Positions 25,890 to 35,127 of a stretch of DNA of 64,000 bases are shown here, piece after piece. Under the pieces are notes generated by a model that was not told the DNA's origin, did no database searches, and saw only the letters and a program-made list of their open reading frames with translations. This DNA comes from JAAYUJ01 sp963698165 (GTDB taxonomy: Bacteria > Desulfobacterota > Syntrophobacteria > Syntrophobacterales > Syntrophobacteraceae). The position numbers were made by a program, and so were the translations under genes. The stretch covers positions 248,001 to 312,000 of the forward strand of contig CAVOPT010000010.1 of assembly GCA_963698165.1 (NCBI GenBank). The letters run 5' to 3'. How positions within the stretch are numbered: the first letter of the stretch is position 1; each line of letters opens with the position of its first letter.

Positions 25890-27140
25890 TCAGATTCTTG
25901 CCATGACCACCCAAATCGGAAGACCTCCATGGCGGATACGCCAGAACTTGGCACCGCGGATTTTGAGTGCCAAGGCCAGGGGCTCCTCCGGGGCGAGGAC
26001 GGCAACCTGCCATCCTTCGTAGTACCGGCGAAGGTGAGCACCGATTTTCTCGTAAAGGCCGCGATCCTGGCCCTCGAGTCTCCTTCCGTAGGGCGGATTG
26101 AGGGTGAGCAAGCCGGTGTTCATGGAGCATTCCATGGGGCTCACACCGAAAAAATCTTCATTCAGCCACTGAACGCTCTCACCCACGCCGGCTCGCTCTG
26201 CATTGTCCCTTGCCACCTTGACCGCTTCCAGGCTCCCGTCAACACCCATGATGGGAGCTCCCACGCGGGGGCGGGCCTGTTCGAGAGCTTTCTTCCTGAG
26301 ATAAGCCCATGATTTGTCATTGAATGAAGGCCAGAATTCGAACAAAAACCTGCGACCGAGTCCCGGCGCAAGTCTCCGGGAGATGAGAGCCCCTTCCGTG
26401 GCCAGCGTGCCGGAGCCGGTCATCCCGTCGACGAGGGAACTCTCGCCTTTCCATCCGCATTTCATGAGGATCCCGGCAGCCAGGGTCTCCCGCAGGGGCG
26501 CCCCCGTGTGCCGCAGCCTGTAGCCACGCTCATGGAGATGGGCACCCGTTGTGTCAATGCTCATCAGGCATCGATTCCTGGCCAGATGTGCCATGATCCT
26601 CTGAGTCAAGAACCCTGCTCGGGGCCCACCCGGGACATCCTCGGGGCCTGGCGCATCGGCCGGCGGAGGAGTCAACCGAAGGTCTTGAAACCTCCTCCCA
26701 ACGGCTGCCCGGATAGTTTCTTCAACCAGGCTCGGACTTTGGATTCTGGAATGAAACACATGGGCTTCGGCTCGAATGGGCAGGCGAGGCGTCAACCAGA
26801 GCTCCCAGCGAAAGGAAGACACGTGGCGAAAGAGCTCTTCTATGGCCCCAGCCCTGAACTCATGGACCCGGCACAGCACGCGACTCGCCGTCCGGAGCCA
26901 CAGATTTGCCGAATAACAGGCGGAAAGAGTCCCGGAGAACTCGACACCTGCCTGGGAGAGTGCCGCTTCACCAAGGCCGAGGCTGTGCACCTCAGCCAGA
27001 CACAGATTCTTCAGTTCGGGGGGAACGACTGCCGCAAAACGATGAACGGCACCCTGGACACGCCTTTTCAGCTGTCTCCGGTACGCCTTGCTTTCTTGCT
27101 CCACGAAATCCTCCCCCCCGCTCACGGCCCTGTCCGACAT
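25890..27140 (-). CDS. THUMP-domain class I SAM RNA methyltransferase (RlmL N-terminal-like)
   Basis: 416 residues from the ATG at 27140, which has AAGGAG about 9 bases upstream. An N-terminal THUMP-like RNA-binding region (about residues 40-170) is followed by a Rossmann methyltransferase domain with LVDGMTGSGTLATEGALI (SAM site), DGSLEAVKVARDNAERAG and the catalytic LTLNPPYGRRLEGQD. The NPPYG motif and domain order match the family of E. coli RlmL N-terminal half (23S rRNA m2G2445). The C-terminal RlmK half is absent, as is usual outside gamma-proteobacteria. Confidence 0.87.
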   Translation of the reverse strand: MSDRAVSGGEDFVEQESKAYRRQLKRRVQGAVHRFAAVVPPELKNLCLAEVHSLGLGEAALSQAGVEFSGTLSACYSANLWLRTASRVLCRVHEFRAGAIEELFRHVSSFRWELWLTPRLPIRAEAHVFHSRIQSPSLVEETIRAAVGRRFQDLRLTPPPADAPGPEDVPGGPRAGFLTQRIMAHLARNRCLMSIDTTGAHLHERGYRLRHTGAPLRETLAAGILMKCGWKGESSLVDGMTGSGTLATEGALISRRLAPGLGRRFLFEFWPSFNDKSWAYLRKKALEQARPRVGAPIMGVDGSLEAVKVARDNAERAGVGESVQWLNEDFFGVSPMECSMNTGLLTLNPPYGRRLEGQDRGLYEKIGAHLRRYYEGWQVAVLAPEEPLALALKIRGAKFWRIRHGGLPIWVVMARI

Positions 27141-27498
27141 CTCCTCCCGCTCCTTTCCGATCAACGTCTTGAGGCGCGTCTATTTCTTTATCCTTATTAC
27201 ATTTGAGTGCAATGGAAAGTGCGAGCAACTTCCGCATTTGACCATACAACCTTGGTGGCGCCGGCCGGTTGTCTTGCTCTCACTGCAGATTGCATTCCCA
27301 TCATTCGACTTGCTTGACGAGACGCAAGGTCTCCTATAAGCTTCTATCCCTGTGACCCGCACCCTCCAGAGAACCGGGCTTGCTTGCAGCGGAACCCCGC
27401 TGGAAACCCATCGGTAAAGAGACCGCCCATACACTTGCCCATCAAGTGGGAAGGACTATTGCACCTTGGCTGCCCTCGTCACTCATATACTCCATGAG
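27141..27498. other. Divergent intergenic region
   Basis: About 360 bases between the minus-strand methyltransferase and the plus-strand deacetylase-like gene. It should carry promoters in both directions; no clear consensus was picked out. Confidence 0.45.
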
Positions 27499-28320
27499 AT
27501 GAACTTGACATCCCTTTTTCGCCCACGTCAGCACTCCGCTGTCTGGCACAGCACTCCGGCGGACTGGCGCAGCCTCCTCGCATCAAGATTGGAGCGCTTT
27601 CACGGAATTCCCCTCCCAACCGTTTTCTTCAGGGCGGATGACATCGGGGCTGGTGGACGCGCCTTCAACGCCGTTTGCGAAATATTCCGCTCCCATCAGA
27701 TTCCTCTCGGCATGGCTGTTGTTCCGGCCTGGCTGAGCGATGTCCGTGCAAGTCAGCTCTTCGAGGCGGCCCCACGAGAAGAGTCCCTCTGGGGGTGGCA
27801 TCAGCACGGTTGGCGTCACGTCAATTGGGAGCGCGCCGGCAAGAAGTCCGAGTTCGGGGAACAGCGACCCATTGAAAAGCAGTGGCGCGATATCCACCAG
27901 GGGCAACAAAAGATGCAGGAGATCTTTGGGGAGCAGCTTGTCAACGTTTTCACTCCACCATGGAACAGGCTCTCCGGCTCAACCCTGCGCATCCTCCAGG
28001 AACTTGGATTTGACGGAGTTTCCATGGAGAAGTTTTTCCCGAGGGGAGTCCGGCCATCCCTTACCCTCAAGAACCTTCGCGTGAACCTGGACCTCCACAC
28101 CCGCAAGGGCAAGGATCCCGGAAAGGATTTCCAGGACGTGCTGGAGGAACTGGTGACGCTCCTCGGCAAGAAAGAACCCCTCGGCATCATGGTCCATCAT
28201 CAGAAGATGACCTACTTCGCCTTCGAGTTCCTGGACGAGCTGCTCTCCCTCCTCGGAAATCTCCCGGGAATTCAGTTCCTCGGCTTTCGGGAAATCCTGG
28301 AACAGGAAAATGAAGAGTAG
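27499..28320 (+). CDS. NodB-like polysaccharide deacetylase family protein
   Basis: About 273 residues from ATG 27499; an upstream TTG at 27466 is less likely. The NodB-type metal site is visible as FFRADDIGAGG (Asp pair), WGWHQHGWRHVNWE (His pair) and VFTPPWNRLSG. A C-terminal His occurs in IMVHHQKMTYF. There is no signal peptide, so it is probably cytoplasmic, and the substrate need not be a cell-wall polymer. It overlaps the next gene (radical SAM) by 11 bp, suggesting a shared pathway and translational coupling. Confidence 0.85.
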   Translation: MNLTSLFRPRQHSAVWHSTPADWRSLLASRLERFHGIPLPTVFFRADDIGAGGRAFNAVCEIFRSHQIPLGMAVVPAWLSDVRASQLFEAAPREESLWGWHQHGWRHVNWERAGKKSEFGEQRPIEKQWRDIHQGQQKMQEIFGEQLVNVFTPPWNRLSGSTLRILQELGFDGVSMEKFFPRGVRPSLTLKNLRVNLDLHTRKGKDPGKDFQDVLEELVTLLGKKEPLGIMVHHQKMTYFAFEFLDELLSLLGNLPGIQFLGFREILEQENEE

Positions 28321-29593
28321 GCCTGTCCTGGTTTATGTCGACGCTGAAGGCAGGATCATCGATTGGCCTCAACTGGAGATGGCTGGGAGGGGCGGCGGCG
28401 GATGGCGGCGGCTCCAGCCCGAAGATTGGATTCCCATGCCCGAGGGAAGCGAGATCTTTCTCCTGCCTTCCCGTCTACCCGTCGGCTACTCGCCCTCACA
28501 CAAGCGCTTTGAAGTCCTGGCCCACGATCCCTTCGACCCCTCCAAGCCGGTTCAGGCTGTAGCCGCATTCATCGCTCCGTCCCACATGCAGATCTACTCC
28601 GCCGCGTACCAGTCCCTGGCGAAAGCTCCGCTTTTGCCCCTTTTTGCATACACGGCGGTGGGCTGGCACCAAGATCGCTTCGTGGTGGCCGCCATCCGCG
28701 TCGATTCCGATGAACGCCAGGACTTCCGCCATTTCAATCCGCGGCGGATTGAGCGCAACGCCCGCCTGAGGATGAAAAGCGAGGTCAAGAATCGCCTCAT
28801 CCAGCACCTGGGCAAGTGCGCCCTCAGCTACGGCTGTCCCGCCGCTCGAAACCTGTTCATGGATCGATGGGAGGCCCCCCTCCCCACCTCTCCCGCATGC
28901 AATGCCCGGTGCCTCGGGTGCATCAGCCTGCAGGAGCGCCAGGACCTCTGCGCCACCCAGGACAGAATCCGTTTCATCCCCACCCCCGAGGAAATCGCGG
29001 GCGTGGCCGTTCCTCATCTGAAAAAGGCCCCCAGGGCCGTGGTGAGCTTCGGCCAGGGCTGTGAAGGAGAACCCCTCCTCCAGGAAAAGGCGATCGAAGG
29101 TGGAATCCGACTCATGCGACAGGAGACCCCTCGAGGGACGATCAATGTGAATACCAACGGCAGCCTCCCCGAATCTGTCGAAAAGCTCTGCAAAGCGGGA
29201 ATGAACAGCATCCGGGTCAGCATGAACAGTTGCAGGCCCCAGTATTACCACGCCTATTTCAATCCCCGCGGCTATTCCTTTGCAGACGTCAGGCGATCCA
29301 TCTCGACCGCGAAAAGCCACGGCGCGTTCGTTTCCCTCAACTACTTCGTACTCCCCGGGTTCACCGACCAGGAGGAGGAGTTCGCGGCACTCTGCGGCCT
29401 CATTGACGAGGCCGGGATCGACCTCATTCAGATGCGGAACCTTAACATTGACCCCGAGTGGTACCTGGAGTCCCTGAACGTGAATCCCCGGCAAGAGAGC
29501 CTTGGTATACGCCTTCTCATGGAGCGCATCAAGGAAGCATATCCGGACATTCGCCTTGGATATTTCAACCCTTGCCTTGACCCGAACGCCTAG
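28310..29593 (+). CDS. Radical SAM protein
   Basis: 427 residues. An N-terminal region of about 190 residues (no recognised domain) precedes the radical SAM core. The [4Fe-4S] cysteines are Cys197, Cys201 and Cys204 in ACNARCLGCISL, the expected CxxxCxxC spacing. Core motifs follow: VSFGQGCEGEPLLQ, TINVNTNGSLPESV and IRVSMNSCRPQYYHAYF. It starts within the deacetylase-like gene and is followed 26 bp later by an L-2-hydroxyglutarate oxidase. The reaction is unknown. Confidence 0.88.
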   Translation: MKSRPVLVYVDAEGRIIDWPQLEMAGRGGGGWRRLQPEDWIPMPEGSEIFLLPSRLPVGYSPSHKRFEVLAHDPFDPSKPVQAVAAFIAPSHMQIYSAAYQSLAKAPLLPLFAYTAVGWHQDRFVVAAIRVDSDERQDFRHFNPRRIERNARLRMKSEVKNRLIQHLGKCALSYGCPAARNLFMDRWEAPLPTSPACNARCLGCISLQERQDLCATQDRIRFIPTPEEIAGVAVPHLKKAPRAVVSFGQGCEGEPLLQEKAIEGGIRLMRQETPRGTINVNTNGSLPESVEKLCKAGMNSIRVSMNSCRPQYYHAYFNPRGYSFADVRRSISTAKSHGAFVSLNYFVLPGFTDQEEEFAALCGLIDEAGIDLIQMRNLNIDPEWYLESLNVNPRQESLGIRLLMERIKEAYPDIRLGYFNPCLDPNA

Positions 29594-29619
29594 TAACGCA
29601 ACCAGCAGGAGGTCGATCC

Positions 29620-30825
29620 ATGACGGATTCCCATGACGTCGTCATCATCGGTGCGGGAATTGTGGGACTCGCCACGGCGATGAAACTCCTGGCCCGGGAT
29701 CCAAAAAGAAAGGTCGCCGTGGTCGAGAAGGAGGAGCAGCCTGGTTCACATCAGACGGGCCACAACAGCGGAGTCATACACTCGGGGATCTACTACAGAC
29801 CGGGGTCCCTGAAAGCCTTGCTTTGCGTCTCGGGATCAGCCCAGCTCGTGCGATTCTGCCGGGACCACGGGGTACCCCACGAGGTGTGCGGAAAGGTCGT
29901 CGTGGCAACCAGGCCCGGGGAAGTGGCCGGGCTTCACGAACTGCATCGCCGCGGGACCGCCAACGGCGTTCCGGGACTTCAGTTGCTGACCCCCGGGGAG
30001 GTGAGGGCATTCGAACCCCACGTCCTTTGTCTTTCGGGGCTCTACGTTCCGACCACGGGCATCGTGGACTTCCAGAGGGTTGCCCATGCCTATGGGGCCG
30101 TGTTCCGGGATTCGGGAGGAACGGTTTACCTGGGGCACAGGGTGGGGGGGATCAGGAAAGAATCAGCGGGGGTTCGCATCGAAACCAATCGCGGTTCCCT
30201 CTTCACCCGCATGGTCGTCAACTGCGGTGGCCTCTATTCGGATCACATCGCCCGCATGGCGGGCGTCACCCCGCCATGCCGAATAGTGCCTTTCAGGGGC
30301 GAATACCACCAGATCCGGCCGGAGAAAAGCCATCTGGTCAGGAATCTCATCTATCCGGTCCCGGATCCCCGATTCCCCTTCCTGGGAGTCCACTTCACCC
30401 GCATGATCAACGGAAAGGTGGAGGCGGGACCAAACGCCGTGCTGGCTTTCGCCAGGGAGGGATATCGAAAGAGCTCCGTTTGTCTGCCGGAATTGATGGA
30501 GGTGTTGGCCTACGGAGGGTTCTGGAGGATGGCGTCCCGATATTGGCGGCCTGGTTTGCAGGAGATGGTCAGATCCCATTCGAGAGACAGGTTTACGAAA
30601 GCCCTTCAAGAGCTGGTTCCCGAAATTGGCCCGGAGGATCTGGCTCCAGGGGGTGCGGGAGTTCGCGCTCAGGCTCTCGGCCACGATGGAAAGCTGCTGG
30701 ACGATTTTGTGGTCATGCGGTCGGAGCACATGGTGCATGTGCTCAATGCCCCCTCTCCGGCGGCCACTTCCTCGCTTGCCATCGCCGACCACATTCTCGA
30801 CATCGTCAAAGCCATGTTTCATTGA
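29620..30825 (+). CDS. lhgO: L-2-hydroxyglutarate oxidase/dehydrogenase (FAD, LhgO-type)
   Basis: 401 residues. An FAD-binding Rossmann motif at the N-terminus (DVVIIGAGIVGLATAMKLL), then EKEEQPGSHQTGHNSGVIHS, the hallmark of L-2-hydroxyglutarate oxidases, the VNCGGLYSDHIARMAG segment, and a C-terminal VLNAPSPAATSSLAIADHI. It oxidises L-2-hydroxyglutarate to 2-oxoglutarate, a repair reaction for a side product of malate dehydrogenase. AGGAGG lies upstream of the ATG. It is the third gene of the deacetylase/radical SAM run. Confidence 0.9.
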   Translation: MTDSHDVVIIGAGIVGLATAMKLLARDPKRKVAVVEKEEQPGSHQTGHNSGVIHSGIYYRPGSLKALLCVSGSAQLVRFCRDHGVPHEVCGKVVVATRPGEVAGLHELHRRGTANGVPGLQLLTPGEVRAFEPHVLCLSGLYVPTTGIVDFQRVAHAYGAVFRDSGGTVYLGHRVGGIRKESAGVRIETNRGSLFTRMVVNCGGLYSDHIARMAGVTPPCRIVPFRGEYHQIRPEKSHLVRNLIYPVPDPRFPFLGVHFTRMINGKVEAGPNAVLAFAREGYRKSSVCLPELMEVLAYGGFWRMASRYWRPGLQEMVRSHSRDRFTKALQELVPEIGPEDLAPGGAGVRAQALGHDGKLLDDFVVMRSEHMVHVLNAPSPAATSSLAIADHILDIVKAMFH

Positions 30826-30902
30826 AGGCATCGACGGAAACCGGCTCTCGCCGGAGGGCGCGTCCCGAGCTGAGACACCTTCGTTCCCCAGGCTGGTCGG
30901 GA

Positions 30903-31628
30903 CTACTGGCCTCCTTCCTCCGACGACAGATCTTCCTGCCCGCCCATGTCTTCGTCGGAGAGATCCTCATCGGGAAGATTCCCCTGGAAACCCGGCACTG
31001 CTTGCGGATTCATGCCTGGAATGGGTCCGGCAACACCGGGGTCACCCATGCCCGGAGGCGCGACATTACCCCCAGGGGCACCTGGCCTTGGGACCCGTGG
31101 AAGCCGCCCACCTTTCCCGTCGGGTCCTCCGGGCGCTTCCTGCGGAGTCCCTCCCTGGACGGCGAGAGGGTTCGGAATGCCGGGAGTCCCTGGAATGGGT
31201 GGAGGCGGAGGCACCACCTTGCCCTCCATGAAGAGATCCACAACGATATTCTCCCCTTCCTTTTCAAGGGTAATCCTTTTGGGTTCGATCTTCAGCACCT
31301 GATAATCACCGATCTTCTCCCCTTCCCGCACGGTGGCAAAGGGGGTGGGCTTTCCCTTTTCCGAACCCGGCATCTGGCCTTTGAACCTCACGATGGCCCT
31401 TTTCGAATCCCCATGAATGAAGACTCCGTCCAACTGGAGAGCCTTGGGGTTTAACCCGGGTTTGGCGGCCTGGGGCTTTGGCGCAGCAGTTTCAGGAGGG
31501 GTGGGCTTTCGGTCTTCCGAGAAAAGGTTCTTCTCAACCATGACCGGGGCAGTTGCCGCGCCGGCCCGGCAGGCCACCGCCAGAAGACCGAGAATTCCAA
31601 AACACCAAAAAACACCGAATCGTCTCAT
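30903..31628 (-). CDS. gspC: GspC-like type II secretion component (Pro-rich)
   Basis: About 241 residues from the third of three consecutive ATGs (31628), which has GGAG 6 bases upstream. A signal or anchor segment is followed by AATAPVMVEKNLFSEDRKP and a GspC homology-region-like domain (LQLDGVFIHGDSKRAIVRFK, then VREGEKIGDYQVLKIEPKRI). The C-terminal half is a long Pro/Gly-rich tail with an acidic end. GspC links the inner-membrane platform to the secretin. No PDZ domain is present. It is divergent from gspE, whereas in enterobacteria gspC leads the operon. Confidence 0.78.
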   Translation of the reverse strand: MRRFGVFWCFGILGLLAVACRAGAATAPVMVEKNLFSEDRKPTPPETAAPKPQAAKPGLNPKALQLDGVFIHGDSKRAIVRFKGQMPGSEKGKPTPFATVREGEKIGDYQVLKIEPKRITLEKEGENIVVDLFMEGKVVPPPPPIPGTPGIPNPLAVQGGTPQEAPGGPDGKGGRLPRVPRPGAPGGNVAPPGMGDPGVAGPIPGMNPQAVPGFQGNLPDEDLSDEDMGGQEDLSSEEGGQ

Positions 31629-32010
31629 CATCATCTCCACACTGTGAATATTCCGGGAGGCCGATTTTTCTTCAGGCGCTGATACAACACCTCGAGAAAA
31701 CGCCGAAATGGTGTAAAGTGACTCCTGCAATAGGCTCCTCACGCGTCCGATTATAGCGTTACTGTCGCGACACTTCCAGGTCAAGAGTTATTTGAGGCAC
31801 GAACAACAGTGAGATAGGGACGACCGATGGGCCGCCACAATGATCGCGTTGGCAGCGGCACCGTGGATGCTCAGGCTGCCAAGGCGGCATGTCATTGCCT
31901 GAGTTGATCGCACTTTTGATTACACTCCGCTGCCGTCTCGAAGTTTACTTTTACAGGCAGATTTGTTAAGGGTATGGGCGCAAAAAGATGCGGCAGGGAA
32001 GGAAATAAGG
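31629..32010. other. Divergent gspC/gspE intergenic region
   Basis: About 380 bases that must hold promoters for gspC (minus) and the gspE-D run (plus). AT-richer stretches lie around 31785-31975, but no firm -35/-10 pair was assigned. AAGGAAATAAGG just before 32011 is the gspE ribosome-binding sequence. Confidence 0.5.
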
Positions 32011-33711
32011 ATGCTCGATTCGCATTCGCTTTTGGAAGCGTTTCAAAAGGATCTCAATCTCGGCGAGGACCAGGTCCGGCTGCTTCGAACGTATTATTTC
32101 GTCGAGGGTCTTCCTCTGATGGATGCTTTCGAACAGATCGCCGTGACCGACGAGAACCGCATTCTCCGGACTCTCGCGGGACACTTGGGCATCCCGCTTC
32201 TCAACCGTGAAGACTACCCTGAAAAACCCGTGTTCCTGGAGGGAGTCTCCATGTCCTTTCTCAGGAAGCACGCGGTGTTGCCCATCCAGGTGGAAAGCGG
32301 CCGGGTGCGCGTGGTGGTGAACAATCCCATGAACCTGCCCCTCCTGAACATTCTCGGCAGCTATTTCTCGGACATGGAGCTCAGCCTCTGCCTCGGGCAG
32401 CGGGAGGAGATCCGCACGGCCATCGACCGTCTGTACGGCACCGCGGCCAGGGAAGCCGAGGCCCTCTCGCGGAACGGCGACCCGAGCCGCATCACGGGCG
32501 ACCTCTTTGAGGAGGATTTGGAGCTTCTCAAGGGCCTGGCCCAGGAAGCCCCCATCGTCCGTCTCGTCAACGTGCTCATTTCACGGGCCCTGGACATGCG
32601 CGCCTCGGACATTCACTTCGAACCCTTCGAACGCATGTTCCAGGTCCGCTGCAGAGTGGACGGCGTCCTCTTCGATCTGGATCAGCCGCCTAAGACCATG
32701 CAGTCGGCCATCATCAGCCGTTTGAAACTCATGGCGAATCTCAACATCGCCGAGCGCAGGCTTCCCCAGGACGGAAAAATCAAGCTGAAGTTCGGGAACC
32801 GTGACGTGGACATCCGTGTCTCATCGGTTCCCACCATCTATGGCGAGAGCATTGTTTTGAGGCTCCTGGCCCAGGAATCGGTGGAATACAGCCTGAACAC
32901 GCTCGGCATGGACCGCCCTCAACTCGACTACCTGGAGGCGCTCATCGAGCGGCCCTACGGCATGATGCTCGTCACCGGCCCCACGGGTTCCGGGAAGACC
33001 ACCACCCTTTATGGCGTGCTGAAGAAGCTGAACAACGTCACGAGGAAGATCCTCACCGTGGAGGATCCGGTAGAGTACCAGATCAGCGGGATCAATCAGA
33101 TACAGGTCAAACCCCAGATCGACCTCACCTTCGCCAACGCCCTGCGCCACCTGGTTCGTCAGGACCCCGACGTGTTGCTCATCGGCGAGATCCGGGACAA
33201 GGAAACCGCCGACATCGCCATCGAGTCGGCCCTCACGGGCCACCTGGTGCTCTCGACCCTCCACACCAACGACGCACCCGGCGCCATCACACGGCTTCGC
33301 GACATCGGGATCGAATCCTTTCTCATGGCCGATTCGTTGCTTGCGGTCATGGCCCAGCGGTTGGTGCGGCTCCTGTGCCCCCACTGCAAGGAACCCTATC
33401 CGGCAAGAGACGTGGACATGCAGCGATTGGGGGAAATTCTTCTGGACCTTCCCGCGTCCATCAACCTTTATCACCCCAAGGGCTGTGACCGATGCGGGAA
33501 TACGGGGTACCGCGGCCGGCGGGCCATCTTCGAGGTGCTGCCCATCACCGATGCCATCCGCTCTGCCATCGTGGCCGGGAAAAGCGCCGGAAGCATCTCC
33601 CAGGAGGGATATCGGGAAGGGTATCGCCCCCTGCTGCACCATGGCTACCAGAAGGCCGTCGAGGGGCTTACCACGCTTTCCGAGGTACTTAGAGTCACGA
33701 GCCTGTCCTAG
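32011..33711 (+). CDS. gspE: Type II secretion ATPase GspE
   Basis: 566 residues from ATG 32011. The N-terminal GspE/PilB domain (about residues 1-145) contacts the platform. The ATPase core has Walker A GPTGSGKTTT (residues 323-332), an Asp box (LTVEDPVEYQ), Walker B (VLLIGEIRDKETAD) and a His box (GHLVLSTLHTNDA). A four-Cys zinc module follows: LCPHCKEPYP and GCDRCGNTGYRG. These are features of GspE rather than PilT. It is the first gene of the plus-strand secretion cluster. Confidence 0.95.
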   Translation: MLDSHSLLEAFQKDLNLGEDQVRLLRTYYFVEGLPLMDAFEQIAVTDENRILRTLAGHLGIPLLNREDYPEKPVFLEGVSMSFLRKHAVLPIQVESGRVRVVVNNPMNLPLLNILGSYFSDMELSLCLGQREEIRTAIDRLYGTAAREAEALSRNGDPSRITGDLFEEDLELLKGLAQEAPIVRLVNVLISRALDMRASDIHFEPFERMFQVRCRVDGVLFDLDQPPKTMQSAIISRLKLMANLNIAERRLPQDGKIKLKFGNRDVDIRVSSVPTIYGESIVLRLLAQESVEYSLNTLGMDRPQLDYLEALIERPYGMMLVTGPTGSGKTTTLYGVLKKLNNVTRKILTVEDPVEYQISGINQIQVKPQIDLTFANALRHLVRQDPDVLLIGEIRDKETADIAIESALTGHLVLSTLHTNDAPGAITRLRDIGIESFLMADSLLAVMAQRLVRLLCPHCKEPYPARDVDMQRLGEILLDLPASINLYHPKGCDRCGNTGYRGRRAIFEVLPITDAIRSAIVAGKSAGSISQEGYREGYRPLLHHGYQKAVEGLTTLSEVLRVTSLS

Positions 33712-33734
33712 TGTTTTGGGGCACGAGTCCATGC

Positions 33735-33778
33735 ACGGTGCCGGGTGCGCACGAAAAGAAGTGCCCACCCGGCACCGT
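33735..33778. repeat. Perfect palindrome between gspE and gspF
   Basis: ACGGTGCCGGGTG at 33735-33747 pairs with CACCCGGCACCGT at 33766-33778, a 13-bp stem with an 18-base loop, in the 159-bp gap between gspE and gspF. It could be an attenuator, an mRNA-stability hairpin or an extragenic palindromic repeat. Confidence 0.7.
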
Positions 33779-33870
33779 CACTGCCTTAGGGCTCAAAACA
33801 TCGTAGGGTGGGAGGGGCCTGGGAGGGAGAGGAATGGATCACCCCCCAGTGCCCCCAGAGGTTTTCGTCC

Positions 33871-35058
33871 ATGGCATATTATCAGTATCAGGCAAGGGAT
33901 GCGCAGGGTGAAGTCCACCGCGGCGTCATGGAGGCGTTGTCCGAAATGGAGGCCGCCAGGAAGCTCAAGTCGAGCCGGCTTTTCCCGGTGGCCATCCGGC
34001 CCGTCAAAAGAAAGAGGCCCAGGCGGGTTCCCGAGCAGCATGTGATTCGCTTTTTCTACGACCTCTCAGACCTCCTTTTCGCCGGCCTTCCCGTGGACCG
34101 GGCCCTCGCTCTCATCAGCGCCAACCAAAGCCACAAGGTTTTCCAGCGTGTGGTCCAGGACCTCCTGGAGGAAGTCCAGGGGGGAAATGACCTGTCGAAC
34201 GCACTCGGGAAATACAGGGACGTTTTCGGGGAACTCTCGGGCCACATGGTGAGGGCGGGAGAAGCGAGCGGCCTCCTGGGTCCCATCCTCAAGAGGCTCG
34301 CCCAGTACTTGGACCAGCGCCGGACCTTCAGACAGAGCCTCACTAGCTCCATGATCTACCCCCTCATCCTGTTGGTGGTGAGCGGCATCTCCATGGTCAT
34401 CCTTCTGATATATGTCATTCCCAAGTTCGCCAAGATTTTCGAAGACCTGAGACAGGAGGTCCCTTTTCTGACCCAGATTCTTCTGAACATCGGAACCTTC
34501 ATGAAGGACTACGGGTGGATACTCCCCGTCTGTTTCGCCGTTCTGTACTGGGGAGGGCGCATGCTGTACCGTCAGCCCGATGTTCGCAAGACTATCGACG
34601 GGGTTCTGCTGTGGCTGCCTTTGAGCAGTTACCTGATCCTCCACAGCGAGCTCACCCGCTTCTGTCGGACCCTCGGCACGATGCTCGAGGCCGGCGTGCC
34701 GCTTCTGCGGGCCTTGAGCCTGGGTGAAGAAGTCCTCATGAACACCACGCTGCGCAATTCTCTGGCCCCCCTCCACCAGGAGATCAAAATAGGCCATTCC
34801 ATGAGCAATTTCTTCCGGGCCAACAGCGCCTTTCCCGCCCGCATGGGGACCATGCTGCGCATCGCAGAGGAGCAGGGAAACCTTGGGGAGGGCCTCCTCG
34901 GATTGGGGGATTACTTCGAAAAAGAGCTGCAGAGGACCATCCAGCGCCTCATGACCCTCATGGAGCCCATCATCATCATTGTCACGGCTCTGGTCATCGG
35001 GATCATGGTCGTGAGCATGTTCACCGCCATATTCGGCATCAACGAGATCCAGTTCTGA
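33871..35058 (+). CDS. gspF: Type II secretion platform protein GspF
   Basis: 395 residues from ATG 33871, the start giving the usual MAYYQYQARDAQGEVHRG N-terminus. Two cytoplasmic T2SF domains (about residues 65-190 and 270-390) alternate with three membrane segments (SMIYPLILLVVSGISMVILL, the segment near YGWILPVCFAVLYWG, and TALVIGIMVVSMFTAIFGI). It forms the inner-membrane base with GspE and GspL. The first domain carries the usual MVRAGEASGLLG motif. Confidence 0.94.
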   Translation: MAYYQYQARDAQGEVHRGVMEALSEMEAARKLKSSRLFPVAIRPVKRKRPRRVPEQHVIRFFYDLSDLLFAGLPVDRALALISANQSHKVFQRVVQDLLEEVQGGNDLSNALGKYRDVFGELSGHMVRAGEASGLLGPILKRLAQYLDQRRTFRQSLTSSMIYPLILLVVSGISMVILLIYVIPKFAKIFEDLRQEVPFLTQILLNIGTFMKDYGWILPVCFAVLYWGGRMLYRQPDVRKTIDGVLLWLPLSSYLILHSELTRFCRTLGTMLEAGVPLLRALSLGEEVLMNTTLRNSLAPLHQEIKIGHSMSNFFRANSAFPARMGTMLRIAEEQGNLGEGLLGLGDYFEKELQRTIQRLMTLMEPIIIIVTALVIGIMVVSMFTAIFGINEIQF

Positions 35059-35127
35059 CGAATGGACGGGATCACTTCATGGGAGAAAAGCCTCCCCATT
35101 CTCCCTTCGTAGATCTATTCATCGACC

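Noticed and set aside
29823..31454. 543-codon plus-strand frame overlapping lhgO and the GspC gene
   Set aside because: It is a shadow frame of GC-rich genes: low-complexity Gly/Arg/Pro translation, no domain, no ribosome-binding site.
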